A DNA stretch of 64,000 bases, taken from positions 2,728,001 to 2,792,000 of the forward strand of contig OZ244817.1 of NCBI GenBank assembly GCA_965220305.1, written 5' to 3'. Shown here piece by piece: positions 60,901-64,000 of the stretch (position 1 is its first letter; every line of letters starts with the position of its first letter). The position numbers and the translations under genes were made by a program. The notes beneath the pieces are model-generated. The model had not been told where the DNA came from and made no database searches. It was given only the letters and a program-made list of their open reading frames with translations. Source of the stretch: G965220305 sp965220305 (GTDB lineage Bacteria > Chloroflexota > Dehalococcoidia > Lucifugimonadales > UBA3495).

Positions 60901-61968
60901 GACGACGACTGTGGTCTTGAAGATGCTAGAGGCAACGACCTTGATGGCGTCGAGCTCACCAGCGGCGGCACCTTCACCCTGACGGTGGGGATACGGCAAG
61001 ACGACAACGGGACCATCAAGATGCCGGTTTCCCTGCTGACTCCGGGCAGCCACCAACTGAAGGTGGTGGACACCGATGGCACCGAGGGCTCCATTAAAGT
61101 GACCATTCCCGAGCGTACCCTGGCGGTGTCGCCCGATACCGCCCGCCCGCGGGACATCGTGACCATCCGGGGCGAGAACTTCATCGCCGACAACCCGGAC
61201 GGGGTCAACGTGGGGGTGGATGTGGAGTACCACTGCGGCGGGAGGATCGAGCGCGAGGTAAGCGCCCAGCCCGACGCCTCGGGCAACTTCACCGAGACCC
61301 TGCGCATTCCCACCGACTGCTCCATACCTTCTACCAACGCCATCAAGGCGGTGGTGGAGGTGGACAACGACTTGATCGGGATAACGGACACCGTGACCCA
61401 CGACATACCGGAGGCCACGGTGTCGCTGGAGCCGGTCAGCGGCGCCCCGGGCACCAGCTTTAGCGTAATCGGCCTGGGCTATCGCACCTTTGAGACGGTG
61501 AATTCGGTCATGATTGGTGGCCGGGAGACCCTGTCGTCCGCTGCCGCCAATAGGTACCACACGGACCGGGACGGCAACCTGAGGATTGACAACCTGCTGG
61601 TGCCGGGCATGGACTCCGGAACCCACCCGGTGATAGTGGAAGTGGGCACGAAGGACCGGCGCACCACCGCCAGCGCCAGCTTCCGGGTGTTGGAGTTGGG
61701 CGTGGTCAGCGTTCCCACCGGCGTCATGGGGGCGGTGGAACCCTTGGGAGACAAGCTGGTGCGGATATTCCACTTCAACAACGCCAGCAAGTCCTGGGAC
61801 TTCTATGACCCCCGTCCCGAGTTCGCCGAGGCCAACACCATCGAAAAGCTGTTCAGCGGCGAGGTCTACTGGTTCAACGTGATGGAGGACATCACCGTAA
61901 CCCTGAACAACAAGACCCGGAACTTCACCTGCATTGAGAGCGACTGCTGGACCCAGATAGTCTGGTAG
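57988..61968 (+). CDS. Large secreted surface (possible S-layer) protein
   Basis: 1326 residues from the ATG at 57988 (MKRNISITMG, signal peptide through VEAQ about residue 36). The first half has three or four beta-rich modules that share VxFxxAxGIxNPTxGGKYDV (e.g. GSGISNPTEGGKYDVTFG, AAGITNPTMAGKHDVAV). The second half contains IPT/TIG-like units (SPDTARPRDIVTIRGENF; EPVSGAPGTSFSVIGLGY). The C-terminus GEVYWFNVMEDITVTLNNKTRNFTC resembles the ending of other Chloroflexota surface proteins. No membrane anchor at the end. The first ~500 codons are less GC-rich than the rest. An S-layer role is inference. Confidence 0.65.
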   Translation: MKRNISITMGMALVGVIAIIATLSLFSLNQAAPVEAQKAIPGAVEGGSAFEHKYFEFISPDDLEEPDNSKFIINLNKFTLSTSAGVDNIKVYISDPDQATVASPATVVATDSSTYPSAAGLGDVTKVFVEIQAASGDEVGLIGQRRMVWIEIPIDTTEADDVGADIQVPEEEGSYTISVGVSTDGRDEPNYPASALGAGASTTVEVQNLVNAVRLMVKADPDLDPAPSPDGTDGEMQFGEEDPAKVTVTFNTGTVVGIERNDDINIKLGATFMVPPDIDKDMVEVNGEMPKSVSVSGNMVTLVSSEDINASDTSPGTGVTVVFDVAAGIENPEYGGELTGMKAVAVYTTQATKPVGAVAYVAPVAADDSADPPVLEVLEVESGGVIIDGTMVDNIEVALMNQVIGGDTRLTVKFTTDDRLSESETDTITLDLAGFTLPGYISDGVMVNGEDADVLVEPDDETGMLEIFVPDVIEPSQRRRVIVEIMAAAGITNPTMAGKHDVAVKTSQENEMAIIHSTPITKPPKRPVAPCSVVVVSDEPGATSRMTVTCVAMDEVVPGELLVVTLEDDWEKQVSSSLDTDYITIRADRITNTRGVGSAAVEPAGALVLYEGKEHDMPSIRLEVPDMDLNEDGAQTIEAGSSITIVFNQGSGISNPTEGGKYDVTFGIMEANGLTVKQEETFKNHVQIPAQLVLDSDGGPRNSELTMVAKGVEGGESVTFWLDENRNGVREPGEADLDCTTVAAADDTATCIVTLNNPPFSASGKRNKFGFEDNFINFEDSEYRKIGSTDGITDGGSDPNEYLGLRKLMSNAVVELEPLVSISPETVNTGDRVTISLFDFQPSTPVEEIKIANIVVATTNHIKTSTGSTGEVSFAFEIPSRGLGGPKGNEMNKGLRLPTGKLRVDVKAGDTKDDVNMTIGGAVLTATATTVVANQDLSLSGSGYSSSRGGQEVCIIDGGITFNGVRLEILEDDDCGLEDARGNDLDGVELTSGGTFTLTVGIRQDDNGTIKMPVSLLTPGSHQLKVVDTDGTEGSIKVTIPERTLAVSPDTARPRDIVTIRGENFIADNPDGVNVGVDVEYHCGGRIEREVSAQPDASGNFTETLRIPTDCSIPSTNAIKAVVEVDNDLIGITDTVTHDIPEATVSLEPVSGAPGTSFSVIGLGYRTFETVNSVMIGGRETLSSAAANRYHTDRDGNLRIDNLLVPGMDSGTHPVIVEVGTKDRRTTASASFRVLELGVVSVPTGVMGAVEPLGDKLVRIFHFNNASKSWDFYDPRPEFAEANTIEKLFSGEVYWFNVMEDITVTLNNKTRNFTCIESDCWTQIVW

Positions 61969-61990
61969 TCTCGATTCAAGTTTGAGGCGC

Positions 61991-62024
61991 GGGGCCGGCC
62001 CTCCGCCGGAGGCGGGCCGGCCCC
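61991..62024 (+). promoter_or_regulatory. GC hairpin between surface-protein genes
   Basis: GGGGCCGGCCC and GGGCCGGCCCC pair perfectly (11 bp) around a 12-nt loop; GTAAAA follows instead of a U-tract. It may attenuate or stabilise transcripts between the two genes. Confidence 0.5.
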
Positions 62025-62063
62025 GTAAAAGACCCCAACTTTTAGATACGCACGGAGGAACCA

Positions 62064-62738
62064 ATGAACAAGTTCAGAGTAAGAGTCCTGGCCCTGGTCG
62101 CCGTGGTGGCGCTGTTGCTCACCCTGCCGGCGGTGGCGTCGGCCCAGCAAATGCCCCCCCACGTCTTCGTCGGCATGGCCACCCTCAACAACATACCGGC
62201 CATGGCCGGCACTGAGGTGATGGCCATGGTGGACGGCAACCCCGCCGGGTCGGTCATGGTTGGGCAGCGCGGCAAGTTCACGCTCAGGGCTGCTGGTCCG
62301 GGTGAAGAAGTAACCTTCAAGATAGGCTCCTTCGACGCCATGGAAACCGCCCAGTGGGAACAGGGCGGCGCGATGATGTTGAACCTCAGCGCTATTCCCG
62401 TGATGATGGGCCCCACTGAGAGCAACGGCAAAATGATGGAACCCGTCCCAGGTCCTCAGGGCCCGAAGGGCGACCCCGGCGCGCGCGGCGCCTCCGGTCC
62501 GGCTGGCCCCGCCGGTCCGGCTGGCACCGCCGGCGCGGTTGGCGCCGGCTCCGCCGGTCCTGCTGGGGCTGACGGCGCGGCTGGGGCTGACGGCCCCGCT
62601 GGTCCTACCGGCCCTGCCGGCCCCGCTGGCGCTGCCGGCGGCGGCGGACCCTTGGGACTCATCGGCTTCATCCTGGCCATCGTGGCCCTGATAGGGGTGG
62701 TGGGCGTGTACTTCGTATCCCGGAGCAGCGCCGCCTAA
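62064..62738 (+). CDS. Collagen-like membrane-anchored surface protein
   Basis: 224 residues: signal peptide (VLALVAVVALLLTLPAVASAQ), a compact head domain (PHVFVGMATLNNIPAMAGTEVMAMVDGNPAGSVMVG...EEVTFKIG), about 25 G-x-y triplets beginning GPQGPKGDPGARGASGPAG and ending GPAGAAGGGG, and a C-terminal membrane anchor (LIGFILAIVALIGVVGVYFVS). The head, triplets and anchor predict a trimeric stalked protein. Clear RBS GGAGG. The head is shared with the gene at 63385. Lies 95 bp after the surface protein. Confidence 0.78.
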   Translation: MNKFRVRVLALVAVVALLLTLPAVASAQQMPPHVFVGMATLNNIPAMAGTEVMAMVDGNPAGSVMVGQRGKFTLRAAGPGEEVTFKIGSFDAMETAQWEQGGAMMLNLSAIPVMMGPTESNGKMMEPVPGPQGPKGDPGARGASGPAGPAGPAGTAGAVGAGSAGPAGADGAAGADGPAGPTGPAGPAGAAGGGGPLGLIGFILAIVALIGVVGVYFVSRSSAA

Positions 62739-62763
62739 CCCCACCGGCCAAGCAGACCTTTTT

Positions 62764-62795
62764 AGGGGCGTCCCCGGCTGGGGGGCGCCCCTTTT
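62764..62795 (+). terminator. Intrinsic terminator after the collagen-like gene
   Basis: AGGGGCG ... CGCCCC with an inner CCCC/GGGG pairing, followed by TTTT. It closes the surface-protein transcript. Confidence 0.7.
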
Positions 62796-62904
62796 CTGTT
62801 TGAGATTTATATACCTATGTAACCGGACATAATTTTTGTGTATCCTGGGGACATGGTGAGGGTTGGAGTCAAATCACAACGCAAGGAAGGGAGGTGGAAA
62901 CACT

Positions 62905-63294
62905 ATGGCAACAAACCAGACTAGGGCACAGGATATCTTTCTTGACGCTCAAGCTCTCTATACTTCCGCTTTGGAGCGGTTGGAGCAGGGAGACATCAGG
63001 GACGCATCCGAAAAGGCTTGGTGCGCCACCAAGCGGGCTACGGACGCCTTAATCCTATCCCGAACCGGGGAGGAACCGGAGAAGTCACCAATAACATCCA
63101 GAAAGTTGCGAGAATTAGCCCCAACAGACCGAGGGATAGATGCCTTGGTAGGTCGCTATTTCACCAGGCAGGAAATATTGCATGGACAATGTTTCTACCT
63201 TGGATTGTGTGAACCCCTAGCGGATACGGAACGGCGGATAAGGGAAACGTCTCTTTACATTGAGGACGCCGAAACCTTGGCTCGCAGCGCTTAG
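62905..63294 (+). CDS. HEPN/PaREP1-like protein, second copy
   Basis: 129 residues from the ATG at 62905 with GGGAGGTGG upstream. LDAQALYTSALERLEQGDIRDASEKAWCATKRATDALILSR matches the N-terminus of the HEPN-like protein at 32550 (G-D-x-x-x-A-S-E-K-A-W-x-A). The remainder (RGIDALVGRYFTRQEILHGQCFYLGLCEP) is also helical. No nucleotidyltransferase partner alongside; it separates two related surface-protein genes. Confidence 0.65.
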   Translation: MATNQTRAQDIFLDAQALYTSALERLEQGDIRDASEKAWCATKRATDALILSRTGEEPEKSPITSRKLRELAPTDRGIDALVGRYFTRQEILHGQCFYLGLCEPLADTERRIRETSLYIEDAETLARSA

Positions 63295-63384
63295 ACTTTC
63301 AAATCCGTCACAACCCGTCCTTCACAAGACTTGGTGTTTTGCCGCCGGATAGTCCACCATGTAGTTGGACATCTGGAGGTGATT

Positions 63385-63942
63385 GTGGTGCGGCGGAAGA
63401 GCTTCTCGTTGGTTGTCCTATCCATCCTGGCCCTGTGGACCCTGGTTGCCCTGGGCGCTGGGCCCCAGCAGCAGGGGGGGAAACTGCCACCTCAACCCTT
63501 CTTTTCCGACTACTTCTCGGGCCATGTTTTCGTCCAGGGGCTTCCCGCTCCGGCGGGGTTGTCGCTGGTGGCCTGCATCAACGACTGCCAGGAGCTGTTT
63601 GAGAGTAAGAGCGTGGCGGTGCAGTCGGGCGGGGCCTACAACATTTTGGAGGTCAACCCGGAGGACCAACTGCTGCGGGGCCGACCCGTTTCCTTTTACC
63701 TGGTGAACGAGCACGGCAGAATAAAGGCCGGGGAGACGGCGGTCTTCGAGGGGGCCTACAGCCTGAACCGCCTGAACCTGACCTTCGACCAACCCCTGCC
63801 CCAGCCGTTGCCCCCGCCGGCCCTGCCCCAGGTGGGCGACCCGGTGCTGCCCCAGTTGCCGAAGTTGGCCCTGGGCCTTGGCTTTGCCGCCGTGGTCGCG
63901 GGGGTCGCGCTGCTGCTGGCGGGAAGGCGTCGGGCCTACTAG
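63385..63942 (+). CDS. Anchored surface protein related to the collagen-like protein
   Basis: 185 residues from GTG at 63385 with GGAGGT before it. Signal peptide (LVVLSILALWTLVALGAG), a head domain (GHVFVQGLPAPAGLSLVACINDCQELFESKSVAVQSGGAYNILEV...LNRLNLTF) that follows the same pattern as the head at 62064, a short proline-rich stalk instead of collagen triplets, and a C-terminal anchor (LGLGFAAVVAGVALLLAG) with an RRR tail. Likely a stalked extracellular protein. Confidence 0.65.
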   Translation: MVRRKSFSLVVLSILALWTLVALGAGPQQQGGKLPPQPFFSDYFSGHVFVQGLPAPAGLSLVACINDCQELFESKSVAVQSGGAYNILEVNPEDQLLRGRPVSFYLVNEHGRIKAGETAVFEGAYSLNRLNLTFDQPLPQPLPPPALPQVGDPVLPQLPKLALGLGFAAVVAGVALLLAGRRRAY

Positions 63943-64000
63943 AAGAGGCCCGCCACCCCCCGTCATTTCCGTCCTACCCCCGCCCCCGTCTTTCCCGCGA

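Noticed and set aside
59851..62064. A 737-residue open frame antisense to the surface-protein gene
   Set aside because: It mirrors the GC-rich second half of the plus-strand gene, lacks any domain, and the plus strand has a signal peptide, RBS and conserved C-terminus.

Overview
The window looks like a chromosomal segment of a GC-rich Chloroflexota bacterium, most like the Dehalococcoidia/SAR202 side of the phylum. This rests on gene content and style, not on a marker tree: a class II (B12-dependent) ribonucleotide reductase with NrdR, a cell-division cluster reduced to rsmH-ftsA-ftsZ with no mur or ftsI genes, CaiB/BaiF CoA-transferase, a luciferase-like flavin monooxygenase, several short-chain dehydrogenases, and a large secreted surface protein beside a collagen-like protein. 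No rRNA, tRNA, CRISPR array, prophage or intact insertion sequence was seen. Intergenic space is unusually rich in short palindromic repeats.

Layout. 1-9.9 kb (mostly minus strand): partial proC, a Uma2 protein, a zinc-finger SF2 helicase, pdxA, a MazF-type toxin pair, nrdJ, three small unknown genes and nrdR behind a promoter carrying two NrdR-box-like palindromes. 10-19.8 kb: EamA transporter, plsY, ilvE, comEA-comEC, rph, an HtrA lipoprotein, and a VapC-type pair whose promoter lies inside a perfect inverted repeat. 20-24 kb: a cobalamin riboswitch and intrinsic terminator in front of a three-gene family-5 ABC uptake operon that has no ATPase gene. 24-29 kb: rsmH with a 0.4 kb leader, ftsA, ftsZ, and a cluster of a repeated double-hairpin element. 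29-34 kb: two tandem arylsulfotransferase-like genes, an SDR, a HEPN-like gene directly behind a small inverted-repeat element, and an MBL hydrolase. 34-40 kb: VOC protein, a repetitive coiled-coil protein, an M16 peptidase, a RelE/ParE pair with a frameshifted toxin, and a PNPOx-like protein. 40-48 kb: CaiB, SDR, RecQ, a tandemly duplicated nuclease-fold/DUF2283 module ending in a DUF2283-nuclease fusion, and an LLM oxidoreductase. 48-56 kb: pyrG, fsa/tal, rho, a two-component pair with an overlapping lipoprotein, and a DUF3782-like protein. 56-64 kb: three small membrane proteins, a second inverted-repeat element, and a cell-surface locus (1326-residue surface protein, collagen-like anchored protein, HEPN-like protein, and a further anchored protein sharing the collagen-like protein's head domain).

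How it fits together. Ribonucleotide reduction here depends on adenosylcobalamin, and the riboswitch-controlled importer is probably the matching corrinoid or cobalt supply, with its ATPase encoded elsewhere. The reduced division cluster fits a cell without conventional peptidoglycan, and the surface-protein locus at the right end could supply the envelope instead. The most interesting undescribed signals are the seven-copy double-hairpin element (invariant 18-nt loop, covarying stems) concentrated around ftsA/ftsZ, two MITE-like inverted-repeat elements with about 11-bp flanking direct repeats, and the duplicated nuclease-fold/DUF2283 module.
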